Assembly (NCBI RefSeq): GCF_030683065.1
Contig: NZ_JAUXMX010000007.1
Coordinates: 1 to 64,000 of the forward strand
DNA from: Pseudomonas sp.
GTDB lineage: Bacteria > Pseudomonadota > Gammaproteobacteria > Pseudomonadales > Pseudomonadaceae
DNA length: 64,000 bases
Direction: 5' to 3'
Position 1 is the stretch's first letter. Every line of letters starts with the position of its first letter. The notes under the pieces are model-generated. The model worked only from the letters and a program-made list of their open reading frames with translations. It was not told the origin of the DNA and did no database searches. Shown piece by piece: positions 16,192-24,582 of the stretch. Position numbers and translations under genes: made by a program.

Positions 16192-17529
16192 CTAGGCTTT
16201 TCTGCCGCCCTTGACCGGTTTGCCGCCGAAGCTGGGGACCTTGCGCACGGCCTTGGCTGCCGGGGCGGCGGATGCGTCACTTTCTAGCCAGCGGCCGAGG
16301 CTGCCAGCTTTGCCGCCGCTGGCTACTTTGGGCTTCTTGGCTTTTTTCGGTTTCTTCACCACCTGGCCGCCGGGCAGGGTTTGCGGCACGCGGTGGTCGG
16401 GGATGAAGTCGGGTACGTCGATGCGCTGCAAGACCTGCTGGGTCAGGGTCTCGATTGCCGACAGCAGTTGCACCTCGTCGGCACACACCAGCGACACGGC
16501 CTGGCCGGTGGCGCCAGCACGGCCGGTGCGGCCAATACGGTGCACGTAGTCTTCGGCAACGATCGGCAGGTCGAAGTTGACCACCAGCGGCATGTCGTCG
16601 ATGTCCAGGCCGCGGGCCGCCACGTCGGTGGCGACCAGCACCTTGATCTCGCCATCCTTGAAGCGCTGCAAGGCGCGCAGACGGGTGGCCTGCGGCTTGT
16701 CGCCATGGATCGCATCGGCGCTGATGCCGTGACGCTGCAGCTCACCTTCCAGCTCATCGACGCCCTTGCGGGTCTTGACGAACACCAGCGCCTGGCTCCA
16801 GCGCTTGCTCTGGTAGAGGTGCAGGAACAGTTCGCTCTTGCGCTTCTTGTCCACCGGGATCAGCCACTGTTTGACCGACTTGGCGGCGGCATTACGCGGG
16901 CTGACCGAAATGTTCAGCGGGTCGTTGAGCATTTCGCTGGCCATGGTGCGGATGGCTTCGGAGAAAGTCGCGGAAAACAGCAGGGTCTGGCGTTTTTTCG
17001 GCAGCGCGGAGAATACGTCCTGCAGCTCGCGGGCAAAGCCCAGGTCGAGCATGCGGTCGGCTTCGTCGAGTACCAGCACCTGCAGCTGGTTGAACTTGAC
17101 CGCTTTCTGCCGGTACAGGTCGAGCAGGCGCCCGGGCGTGGCAACCAGCACGTCGATGCCCTTGCGCAGCTTCATCATCTGCGGGTTGATGCTGACCCCG
17201 CCGTACGCCGCATAGCTGCGCAGCGGCAGGTCCTGACCGTAAGTCTGGAAGCTCTGCTGCACCTGTTCGGCCAGCTCGCGGGTCGGCACCAGCACCAGGG
17301 CGCGCACCGAGTTGCTGGCAACCTCCGGGCCTTCCATCATCAACCGCTGCAACAGCGGCAGGGCGAAGCCGGCGGTCTTGCCGGTGCCGGTCTGCGCGGC
17401 GGCCATCAGGTCGAGGCCCTTGAGGATCGGCGGGATGGCCTGGGCCTGCACCGGGGTGGGGGTGACATAGCCGAGGCCATCGAGGGTGCGCAACAGGGGG
17501 TCGATCAGACCGAGGGAAGCGAAGGTCAT
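16192..17529 (-). CDS. rhlE: DEAD-box RNA helicase RhlE
   Basis: A 445-residue ATP-dependent RNA helicase, likely acting in ribosome assembly or RNA turnover. Q-motif region TPTPVQAQAIP, motif I AQTGTGKT (45-52), PTRELAEQ, DEAD within LVLDEADRMLDLGF, SAT in LLFSATFSE, and motif VI HRIGRTGRAG are all present. The C-terminal tail after about residue 375 is lysine-rich (KKPKKAKKPKVASGGK), typical of RNA-binding extensions in RhlE. Its stop lies just beyond the tandem repeat array, which could act as a shared 3' barrier with the convergent TIGR03862 gene. Confidence 0.93.
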   Translation of the reverse strand: MTFASLGLIDPLLRTLDGLGYVTPTPVQAQAIPPILKGLDLMAAAQTGTGKTAGFALPLLQRLMMEGPEVASNSVRALVLVPTRELAEQVQQSFQTYGQDLPLRSYAAYGGVSINPQMMKLRKGIDVLVATPGRLLDLYRQKAVKFNQLQVLVLDEADRMLDLGFARELQDVFSALPKKRQTLLFSATFSEAIRTMASEMLNDPLNISVSPRNAAAKSVKQWLIPVDKKRKSELFLHLYQSKRWSQALVFVKTRKGVDELEGELQRHGISADAIHGDKPQATRLRALQRFKDGEIKVLVATDVAARGLDIDDMPLVVNFDLPIVAEDYVHRIGRTGRAGATGQAVSLVCADEVQLLSAIETLTQQVLQRIDVPDFIPDHRVPQTLPGGQVVKKPKKAKKPKVASGGKAGSLGRWLESDASAAPAAKAVRKVPSFGGKPVKGGRKA

Positions 17530-17786
17530 GTGGGTAACCAGAACAGGGAGACTAAGTAGCCGAATCTGCGCAGTTTACCCTGCCCCGCGCCGGCCATCGC
17601 GTTTCTGTTGCGCGGACAGCGCACCCGGCGGCCCTGCAACGCGTCTTACACGGCCATGTCTATCGAATAAATGCCTGCCAACGCGCAACAGACCAGCGCC
17701 GCCCGGGCCGCCGCGATTGGCTTCTGGGCCGTGGGACAGGTAGGGTGAAGGTCTATTATTCATGGCTGAATGGAAATCAACGGATC

Positions 17787-18395
17787 ATGCAGATGACATC
17801 GAGAGACTGGATCAGCGGGCGCGTGGCGGCCTTGCTGGTCATGGCGGCGCTGCTCAGCGGCTGCGGCGTCAACAACATCCCCACCTACGACGAGCAGGTC
17901 AAGGCCGCCTGGTCCCAGGTGGAGAATCAGTACCAGCGGCGTGCCGACCTGATCCCCAACCTGGTGGAAACCGTCAAGGGCTTCGCCAAGCAGGAACAGG
18001 AGACCCTGGTGGAGGTAATCGAGGCGCGAGCCAAGGCGACCTCGATCCAGGTGGATGCCAGCACCCTGGACAATCCGGAAAAAATGCGCCAGTTCCAGCA
18101 GGCCCAGACACAGCTGACTGGCGCATTGAGCCGCTTGATGGCGGTCTCCGAGCGTTACCCTGACCTGAAATCCAATCAGAACTTCCTGGCCTTGCAATCC
18201 CAGCTGGAAGGCACGGAAAACCGCATCGCGGTGGCCCGGCGCGATTTCATTACCGCGGTTAGTCGTTACAACACCGAGATCCGCACCTTCCCCGGGCGCG
18301 TCTGGCACAGCCTGATGTACAGCGACATGCCGCTGCGCGAGAACTTCGAAGCGACTACCCCGGAGGCTGAAAAAGCCCCAGAAGTGAAGTTCTGA
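17787..18395 (+). CDS. LemA-family lipoprotein
   Basis: A 202-residue LemA-type protein. The N-terminal signal ends in the lipobox LSGC (AALLVMAALLSGCGVNN), so it is probably lipid-anchored in the envelope. The rest is a helical bundle beginning YDEQVKAAWSQVENQYQRRADLIPNLVETVKG, the family hallmark. ATG 17787 is preferred over an in-frame GTG at 17745 because it places the signal peptide at the N-terminus. The stop overlaps the next start (TGATG), so it is the first gene of a three-gene LemA/TPM operon. Function of the complex is unclear. Confidence 0.9.
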   Translation: MQMTSRDWISGRVAALLVMAALLSGCGVNNIPTYDEQVKAAWSQVENQYQRRADLIPNLVETVKGFAKQEQETLVEVIEARAKATSIQVDASTLDNPEKMRQFQQAQTQLTGALSRLMAVSERYPDLKSNQNFLALQSQLEGTENRIAVARRDFITAVSRYNTEIRTFPGRVWHSLMYSDMPLRENFEATTPEAEKAPEVKF

Positions 18396-19120
18396 TGATC
18401 TTCACGCTGCGCCTGCCACTGTTGCTGTTGCTGTGCGCCTGGACCTGGATGGCCCAGGCACAACCCGAATTCCCACCCCTGAGCGGTCGGGTAGTCGACC
18501 AGGCCGAACTGCTGGACGCGGCAACCGAGGCCCGCCTGAGCCAGCTGCTGGCGGCGCATGAGCAAGCCAGCAGCGAGCAAGTGGTGGTGGTCACCTTGCC
18601 GAACCTGCAGGGCATCACTATTGAGGACTTCGGCTATCAGCTGGGCCGGCACTGGGGCATCGGCCAGAAGGGCGAGGACAACGGCGCCCTGCTGCTGGTC
18701 GCCCGCGACGAGCGCAAACTGCGCATCGAGGTCGGTTACGGCCTCGAGGGGCGCCTGACCGATGCGCAATCCTCCGCAATCATCAACCAGATCATCACCC
18801 CAGCCTTCAAGGCCGGCGACTACGCCAAGGGCATCGATGACGGCGTGGTCGCCATCCTTCAGGTGCTCGGCGGCGAGCCCGTGGCCGCCAGCAGCACAGC
18901 CAAGGACGAGCAGGCCAAGGCGATCCCCTTCTTCGTCATGCTGCTGATCGTCATCGGCCTGATCGGCGGTGGCCGCGGCGGACGTCGCGGGCTGCTGCTC
19001 GGCGGGCTATTGGCCGCTGGCATGGGCCGTGGTGGTTCAGGCGGTGGTTTCGGCGGTGGCGGCGGCTTTGGTGGCGGCGGCGGTGGTTTCGGTGGCGGCG
19101 GTGCTTCCGGCGGCTGGTAA
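18395..19120 (+). CDS. TPM-domain protein, YgcG-like
   Basis: A 241-residue envelope protein: signal peptide (about 1-22, ending MAQAQ), TPM domain (about 30-150, including VVVVTLPNLQGITIEDFGYQLGRHWGIGQKGEDNGALLLVA), one membrane helix (IPFFVMLLIVIGLIGG) and a C-terminal glycine-rich tail. TPM domains were originally linked to phosphatase activity in plants and to thylakoid assembly; the bacterial role is unknown. The start overlaps the lemA stop. A low-complexity glycine tail is common in this family and need not be an artefact. Confidence 0.88.
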   Translation: MIFTLRLPLLLLLCAWTWMAQAQPEFPPLSGRVVDQAELLDAATEARLSQLLAAHEQASSEQVVVVTLPNLQGITIEDFGYQLGRHWGIGQKGEDNGALLLVARDERKLRIEVGYGLEGRLTDAQSSAIINQIITPAFKAGDYAKGIDDGVVAILQVLGGEPVAASSTAKDEQAKAIPFFVMLLIVIGLIGGGRGGRRGLLLGGLLAAGMGRGGSGGGFGGGGGFGGGGGGFGGGGASGGW

Positions 19121-19145
19121 TTCAATTCACGAGCGAACAGACCCC

Positions 19146-19763
19146 ATGGCTTTATTGACTGAAAGCGAACAACAGCAGGTCACCCAGGCGATCAACGCCG
19201 TCGAGCGCGAGACCGACGCCGAACTGGTCACTGTGCTGGCGGCTCAAGCTGACGATTACACCTATATCCCGCTGCTCTGGGCCAGCCTGGTAGCGCTGCT
19301 GCTGCCTGGCGCAGCAAATTATTTTTTCGCCTGGCTAAGCGCCCAGGAACTGTTGCTGGTGCAGTGGCTGACCTTTGCCGGGTTAAGCCTGCTGCTGCGC
19401 ATTCCTGCGCTGACCACCCGCCTGATACCGCGCACCGTGCGTCACTGGCGCGCCGCCAACCTGGCGCGGCGGCAATTTCTTGAGCACAACCTGCACCACA
19501 CCACGGGCGCGACCGGCATGCTGATTTTCGTCTCGGAGGCCGAGCACTATGTGGAGATTCTGGTCGACCGTGGCATTTCCAGCCGGCTGCCCGACGCGAC
19601 CTGGCAGGCCATAGTCGCGGACTTCACCCAGCGGGTGAAGCAGGGTCAGACCCTGGAAGGTTTTCTTGGCTGCATTCAGGCCTGCGGCGAGCAACTCAAG
19701 CTGCATGTGCCTGCCACCCACGCGCGCAACGAGCTGCCCAACCATCTGGTGATCCTGCCCTGA
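19146..19763 (+). CDS. Second TPM-domain membrane protein
   Basis: A 205-residue protein with a split TPM-like domain: an N-terminal part (LLTESEQQQVTQAINAVERETDAELVTVLA), two hydrophobic helices (about 40-95) and a C-terminal part (TGATGMLIFVSEAEHYVEILVDRGI). The ATG at 19146 is chosen because the reading frame upstream overlaps the glycine-rich tail of the preceding gene and is not conserved in character. It lies 25 bases after that gene and completes the LemA/TPM/TPM operon. Confidence 0.85.
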   Translation: MALLTESEQQQVTQAINAVERETDAELVTVLAAQADDYTYIPLLWASLVALLLPGAANYFFAWLSAQELLLVQWLTFAGLSLLLRIPALTTRLIPRTVRHWRAANLARRQFLEHNLHHTTGATGMLIFVSEAEHYVEILVDRGISSRLPDATWQAIVADFTQRVKQGQTLEGFLGCIQACGEQLKLHVPATHARNELPNHLVILP

Positions 19764-20035
19764 GAACTTGAGCGCACCAGCCTGGAAGTCGTAGATCCTA
19801 TGTTCATCTGCAAGGTCTGCGGCATCGTAAGGTGGGTGACGCTCTATTCATCCACCCATAGCGATGGTGGATGAAAAAGGCCTCAGCTACGCCCCCGATC
19901 AACCCTACACCGCTCTCGTAGAGCCCGGATAAGCCTTGGCGCAATTCGGGAATTCGGTTTTATGGCGCCTACCGATGTCGCGGATTGCGCCTGGGCTTGT
20001 TCGGACGACGAACCGGGCGTGACAGGCGTTCGGCC

Positions 20036-20218
20036 TCAGGGCTTGGCCTGGGCCTGCTCCAGCGGCTCAAGTTGCTTCCACAGCGCCTCAGCCTCTTCGG
20101 TCAGGCTGGAGTAACCGCGAATGTCGCCGTTGCGCTGGGCATGCATCGCTTCTTCGAGCTTGGCGCTGTATTGCTTGCGCAGTTTTTTGACAGGATCGCT
20201 TTTGAACAAACCGAACAT
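20036..20218 (-). CDS. DUF6435 small protein
   Basis: A 60-residue basic, helical protein beginning MFGLFKSDPVKKLRKQYSAK, matching the DUF6435 family, function unknown. It is charged and has no membrane segment. The in-frame upstream codons to 20302 are unlike protein, so the ATG at 20218 is used. It stands alone between stretches of intergenic palindromes. Confidence 0.82.
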   Translation of the reverse strand: MFGLFKSDPVKKLRKQYSAKLEEAMHAQRNGDIRGYSSLTEEAEALWKQLEPLEQAQAKP

Positions 20219-20328
20219 GGGCATGCCTCTTGTGGACGCGCTGGCGCGATAGCCAACACTCCGTCCACTGTATAGACCGCCCTGCCTGCACTCGATGGGC
20301 AATATGTTACAAACGAAGAAAGCAGCTC

Positions 20329-20399
20329 CGTAGCCGGATGAACTCCGGGGCGAGGTTCAACCCCTACAAATTATTCCCGGATTGCATCCGGGCTACGGG
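20329..20399. repeat. CCGGATGCAATCCGGG-type dispersed element
   Basis: Two facing arms, CGTAGCCGGATGAACTCCGGGG at the left in degenerate form and CCCGGATTGCATCCGGGCTACG at the right, about 70 bases in total. The same architecture recurs at 56018-56081. It looks like a paired REP-type element. Confidence 0.7.
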
Positions 20400-20452
20400 A
20401 CGGGCGACCTGTGGCAGGGGCCTTGCCGCGATTGGCAACTGCCAGCGCTCAG

Positions 20453-21070
20453 CTAAAAACCGCGCAGGCGCTGCAGCGCTTGGCCCATCTTGGCGGCAGG
20501 AACCTTCTGCAGACTGCACAGCAACTCATGGGAAACCCCGGCAATGCCGTGGCGTTCGCGCAGCAGTGCAGCCATGAAGCAGGTCAGATTGGCCGCCATT
20601 TCCGCATCGGCCAGCGCACGGTGCGCCTGGCCGGTGTCCGGCAGCTGTGCCCAGCGATTCAGGGTGCCGAGCTTGTGGTTTGGTGCCATCGGCAACAGAC
20701 GACGCGCCAGAAGCAACGAGCAGGCGAACGGCTGCACCCGCTTGCGGCGGATCAGTGCCAGCTCGGCATCCCAGAACTTCTGGTCGAAGGAGGCGTTGTG
20801 CGCCAGCAAGGGAATGTCGCCGACGAAGTCTGCCACCTCGTTCATCACCTGCGCCGCCGGCGGGGCGTTGCGCAGCATGCTGTTGCTGATCCCGGTGAGC
20901 TGCTCGATGAAGGGCGGCACCCAGGCGCCGCTGTTCATCAGGCTCTGGTAACGCGCAACTATCTGCCCGCCTTCGACGATAACCACGCCGATCTCGGTGG
21001 CGCGCGCCTGCTGCGCCGGCGACATGCCAGTGGTTTCAAAATCGAGGACGGCTATCGGAGCTTCGAGCAT
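20453..21070 (-). CDS. DnaQ-like 3'-5' exonuclease
   Basis: A 205-residue DEDDh exonuclease. ExoI is DFETTG (Asp10, Glu12), ExoII is HNASFDQKFWD and ExoIII is HRALADAEMAA, giving the four acidic residues and the histidine. It resembles the DNA polymerase III epsilon/RNase T group but stands alone without polymerase partners. The ATG at 21070 with GGAAA upstream is preferred to a TTG at 21085. Role in DNA or RNA trimming is not determined. Confidence 0.87.
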   Translation of the reverse strand: MLEAPIAVLDFETTGMSPAQQARATEIGVVIVEGGQIVARYQSLMNSGAWVPPFIEQLTGISNSMLRNAPPAAQVMNEVADFVGDIPLLAHNASFDQKFWDAELALIRRKRVQPFACSLLLARRLLPMAPNHKLGTLNRWAQLPDTGQAHRALADAEMAANLTCFMAALLRERHGIAGVSHELLCSLQKVPAAKMGQALQRLRGF

Positions 21071-21160
21071 TGATCGGTTTCCCAACGACTAATTTCCATC
21101 GACCCGGAGGCTGACCTGTGGAGGCCGCCCAGGCCGTGCGCAACACTGACAACCGGGGTT

Positions 21161-21182
21161 GGTGCGCACAGCACACCCTACG
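21161..21182. repeat. Dispersed GGTGCGCAC palindrome
   Basis: GGTGCGCACAGCACACCCTACG, one base different from the copy at 755-776. It sits between the exonuclease and NYN-domain genes. Confidence 0.65.
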
Positions 21183-21234
21183 AGCCGGGCCAGCGAAGCA
21201 ATAACTGCGAGACAGCGCAGCAGCTTCCCAGCAA

Positions 21235-21714
21235 CTAGCTGCGCAACAACAATGCGCCTTCGATCGGCACATAACGGCTGGCCGCACGCACCAGCGATTG
21301 TGCAGTCAGCCCCGGTACGCCATAGGCCACGGCCTCGACCCCGTAGCTGCTGCGGATTTTCTCCAGCAACAGATCAAAATCGCCATCGCCGGAGGCCAGC
21401 ACCACCTCGTCGACCCGCGGTGCGGTGTCCATGATATCGATGGTGATGCCCACATCCCAGTCGCCCTTGGCCGAGCCGTCGCTGCGCTGGATATAGGGTT
21501 TGAGCTTCACGGTAAAGCCAAGGTTGCGCAGGATCTGCTGGAACTGCTGTTGCTTGGCGTCGCCACGGTCGATCGCGTAGGCGTAGGCTTCGACGATCTG
21601 CCCGTGCTGGCTGATGTCAGCCCAGAGCGCGGCGTAGTCGAAGTGGCAACCATAAGCTTGGCGGACGGTGTAATAGAGGTTCTGTACATCGGCGAATATG
21701 GCGATTTTCTTCAC
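21235..21714 (-). CDS. NYN-domain (LabA/DUF88-like) RNase
   Basis: A 159-residue PIN-like NYN protein, probably a metal-dependent RNase. Acidic residues at the expected sites are seen in IAIFADVQNLYY, GDWDVGITIDIMD and LASGDGDFDLLLE. The GTG start at 21714 has AGAGGA six bases upstream and places the first aspartate near residue 9, as usual; the longer frame to 21789 is rejected. RNA target unknown. Confidence 0.86.
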   Translation of the reverse strand: MKKIAIFADVQNLYYTVRQAYGCHFDYAALWADISQHGQIVEAYAYAIDRGDAKQQQFQQILRNLGFTVKLKPYIQRSDGSAKGDWDVGITIDIMDTAPRVDEVVLASGDGDFDLLLEKIRSSYGVEAVAYGVPGLTAQSLVRAASRYVPIEGALLLRS

Positions 21715-21868
21715 CGGTAATCCTCTTGGGGGCAAAAAACGCCGCTTAGTATGCCAGAACCGTCCCGCCACGCTTGCCTGCATGCGCAAGCCGAACGCCC
21801 TGCCGTGGCCTTTGCATGCAGCTATCGGCTAGAGTGGCGCCCTGCTCACTCGACCGCGACCCCTGCCC

Positions 21869-22531
21869 ATGAATGTGTTCCATGCCCTGCGCGATGCCTG
21901 GTTTTTCTTCAGCCATAATCTGCCGGCGATCATCCGCCTGTGCCTGCCACTGGTGGTGCTCGAAGCTGTGGTGCAACAGTTTGTCAGCGCCCAGGTCGGC
22001 ATCGAAGCGACGGCGGCTTACGGCATTCTGGTAGGCCTGCTGTTCTATCCGCTGTACACCGCGGCACTGATCCTGTTCCTCGATGCGCGCAGCCGGGGCG
22101 AGGTGCCCGCCAACCGCGACCTGTTCGCCGCCAGCCTGCGCCTGTGGCCGGCCTTTGCCCTGCTGGCAGGCCTGAGCACCCTGGCGATCATGCTCGGCGC
22201 CTCGCTGTTCGTGCTGCCGGGCCTGTGGCTCATGATCAAGCTGGCATTCGCCGAGTACCTGCTGGTGCTGCGCGGGCTGAGCCCGATGAAAGCGCTGCGT
22301 GAGAGTTTCGAGCTGACCAACGGTTACTTCTGGCAGATTCTGACTTGCGTGCTGTGCGTCATGCTACCGCTGTGGCTGCTGTCCTGGGCCAGCCAACCGG
22401 CCGAGGGCACGCAACCAGACGTGCTGCTCAGCCTGCTGCTCGACAGCGCCAACGGTTTTCTCCAGCTGTTTGCCACTGTAGTTTTGTTTCGTTTGTTCAT
22501 GTTGCGCAGCAGCTTGCCGGCAGAGGAATGA
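21869..22531 (+). CDS. YciC-family inner membrane protein
   Basis: A 220-residue integral membrane protein with about six hydrophobic segments, including FFFSHNLPAIIRLCLPLVVL at the N-terminus, LSTLAIMLGASLFVLPGLWLMIKL in the centre and LTCVLCVMLPLWLL near the C-terminus. The conserved GLSPMKALRESFELTNGYFW loop fits the YciC/UPF0259 family. Function is unknown. It is divergent from the NYN gene. Confidence 0.83.
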   Translation: MNVFHALRDAWFFFSHNLPAIIRLCLPLVVLEAVVQQFVSAQVGIEATAAYGILVGLLFYPLYTAALILFLDARSRGEVPANRDLFAASLRLWPAFALLAGLSTLAIMLGASLFVLPGLWLMIKLAFAEYLLVLRGLSPMKALRESFELTNGYFWQILTCVLCVMLPLWLLSWASQPAEGTQPDVLLSLLLDSANGFLQLFATVVLFRLFMLRSSLPAEE

Positions 22532-22574
22532 ATTCCGGCTAGGCTGTTAGGGGTCCCTCTCCAAGGAGCGCCCC

Positions 22575-23009
22575 ATGGCCGACGCCAACTCCAGCAGCCT
22601 GTCGCACGTATCGCTCGGCACCAACCGGTTCGACCAGGCCGTGGTCTTCTACGACCAGGTGCTGCCAACCCTTGGCTGCAAACGCATTCTCGCCCACCCC
22701 GGCGCAGTGGCCTATGGCCGCGAATATCCGGAGTTCTGGGTGCAGGCTCCCATCGATGGCCAGCCAGCGGGCGTCGGCAACGGTACTCACGTTGGTTTTA
22801 GCGCGCCCGACAAGGCCGCCGTGCATGCCTTCTACCATGCGGCACTTGACGCCGGGGCGACCAGCGAAGGTGAACCCGGCCCTCGCGACGAATACGGCGA
22901 GCCCTATTACGGCTGTTTTGTGCGCGACCTCGACGGGCACAAGATCGAAGCGGCCTATTGGGATCTGGAACAGGTTTATGAGCTGTATATCGCGCCGGTC
23001 GAAGACTGA
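22575..23009 (+). CDS. VOC-superfamily (glyoxalase-like) protein
   Basis: A 144-residue vicinal-oxygen-chelate protein. Two beta-alpha-beta-beta-beta modules are visible: HVSLGTNRFDQAVVFYDQVLP at the start and THVGFSAPDKAAVHAFYHAAL in the middle, with metal-ligand candidates His at the module starts and the C-terminal acidic residue in DLDGHKIEAAYWD. AAGGAG precedes the ATG. Substrate unknown. Confidence 0.87.
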   Translation: MADANSSSLSHVSLGTNRFDQAVVFYDQVLPTLGCKRILAHPGAVAYGREYPEFWVQAPIDGQPAGVGNGTHVGFSAPDKAAVHAFYHAALDAGATSEGEPGPRDEYGEPYYGCFVRDLDGHKIEAAYWDLEQVYELYIAPVED

Positions 23010-23061
23010 GAGTCTTGTGCCCCCCACCTACTGCGAGCGCCCCCAATAGCCCTCTGCCAGC

Positions 23062-23082
23062 GGTGCGCACGGCGCACCCTAC
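23062..23082. repeat. Dispersed GGTGCGCAC palindrome
   Basis: GGTGCGCACGGCGCACCCTAC between the convergent VOC and SDR genes; a perfect core palindrome GGTGCGC-AC-GGCGCACC except at the centre. Confidence 0.65.
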
Positions 23083-23245
23083 CCGAGCGCGCCTTGTGTT
23101 GTGACCGAACGATCCGCCTTGGTCGCGAAGCCTAGCTACCGTCTGAGTTCACGGGCGATCCGGCTCATGCAATAGCTAACCGGGACATAGCCGTGAAAAA
23201 ACTCCAGCCGGCTGCGAGCGCGCTGGCTATCTTCACGGCCGCGGC

Positions 23246-24091
23246 TCAAGTGCGCCCGCTGCGTTGCGGCTTCATGCCGGACAGGCGCGGCAGCAGCACC
23301 CGCTCGAACAGGCGCGGGAAGAAGCGCGCCAGGATGCGTGCGCGCCAATCGACGTTGGACAGGATCAACAAGCGCTTGCGCTTGAGCGCCGCCAGGTAGA
23401 TGGCTTCGGCGACATCCTGTGGCGAGGCCACCTTGCCCATTGCCAGTGGCGGCTGCGGGGCCACCGAACCGTCGCCGACCAGGGCGTTCTTGCGCAGGTC
23501 GGTGGCGGTAAAGCCGGGGCAAACCAGCATCACGCTGACCCCGCTGTCCTTCAGTTCGTAACGCAGGGTCTCGAACAGGCCATGCAGTGCATGCTTGCTG
23601 GCGTTGTAGGCGCTGCGGTAAAGCAACGGGGAGAACCCGGACAACGAACTGAGCACAATGATCTGCCCACCTCGCGCCAACAAGCTGGGTAGCGCCGCCT
23701 TGGTGCAATGCAGGGCACCAAAATAGTTGACCGCCATGACCCGCTGAAACACTGCCAGCTCGGTCTCGGCAAAGCTGCTGCGGTGAGTGATGCCGGCATT
23801 ATTGACCAACACATCAATACCACCAAAGCGCTCGACGGCCAGGGCCACGGCGCGCGGCACTGCGTCGGCATCGGCGACGTCGCACACCAGCCCCAGCGCC
23901 TCGGCGTTGTGATGATCGGCCAAATGTTGCACCAGACTGTCCAGCGCCTGCTGCTGCAAATCCAGAATCACCAAACGTGCGCCAGCCTGGGCCAGACGAA
24001 CGGCCAAGGCGCGGCCGATGCCGGCGCAACCGCCGGTAATCAGCACCACCTTACGGTCGAATACTTTATTGGCGAAGACCTTGCGATACAT
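23246..24091 (-). CDS. Short-chain dehydrogenase/reductase
   Basis: A 281-residue classical SDR oxidoreductase. The cofactor motif TGGCAGIG is at about residues 19-26, NNAG in VLVNNAGITHRS, the catalytic serine in LSSLSG and YNASK carrying the catalytic tyrosine and lysine. Asp in LDLQQQ suggests NAD(H) preference. The C-terminal extension after residue 240 is basic and may associate with membranes, as in lipid-acting SDRs. Substrate unknown. CDGSH gene follows upstream on the same strand. Confidence 0.88.
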   Translation of the reverse strand: MYRKVFANKVFDRKVVLITGGCAGIGRALAVRLAQAGARLVILDLQQQALDSLVQHLADHHNAEALGLVCDVADADAVPRAVALAVERFGGIDVLVNNAGITHRSSFAETELAVFQRVMAVNYFGALHCTKAALPSLLARGGQIIVLSSLSGFSPLLYRSAYNASKHALHGLFETLRYELKDSGVSVMLVCPGFTATDLRKNALVGDGSVAPQPPLAMGKVASPQDVAEAIYLAALKRKRLLILSNVDWRARILARFFPRLFERVLLPRLSGMKPQRSGRT

Positions 24092-24123
24092 GGTTTGCCC
24101 CCCGGCTTTGCTGACTGCTGGTA

Positions 24124-24363
24124 CTACAGCTTGTTATGGCTGCCGTCGCAACAGGGCGGCGCCTGGGTATGTTTGCAACCGCAAAAGTACAGGGTGTCGC
24201 TCTGTTCGACATGGTATTTCAACGGTGTGATACCCGTACCTTTATGGTTGCCGTCACAAAACGGCTGACTAACACTACGCCCACAACGGCACCAGAAATA
24301 GTCTTTCCCGGCCTGCACCTCGACGGCAAAGGGGGCGCGTTGGGCAATCAGCGGCTCAGTCAT
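24124..24363 (-). CDS. CDGSH-type iron-sulfur protein
   Basis: A 79-residue protein with two CDGSH motifs: CRC...FCDGNH (about residues 25-40) and CGC...CCDGSH (about 61-76). Each provides three cysteines and one histidine for a [2Fe-2S] cluster, as in MitoNEET-like proteins. No membrane anchor is seen. It lies just upstream of the SDR gene on the same strand (32 bases), so co-transcription is possible. Confidence 0.9.
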   Translation of the reverse strand: MTEPLIAQRAPFAVEVQAGKDYFWCRCGRSVSQPFCDGNHKGTGITPLKYHVEQSDTLYFCGCKHTQAPPCCDGSHNKL

Positions 24364-24582
24364 GTTAGCTCCTCAATTCACGGCATAGCTCGGTCGGCGC
24401 AAGGACTGGCTCGCGCTCACCGCCCAGGTTTGCTCAGCATAGTCCAAGGGGCCGACGCACTAGGGGCCACCGCTAACCGCCAGGCAAAACGTACCAATCT
24501 GCAGGATGGCACGCGGCGCCTACGCTGAGCGTTGCGACACCTATCACCATCCCCGCGTGCAGAGCACCTCGTTCCAGCCAGG

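Noticed and set aside
18995..19117. Glycine-repeat end of the TPM-domain gene as an assembly artefact
   Set aside because: Glycine-rich tails are normal for this protein family and the frame is intact.
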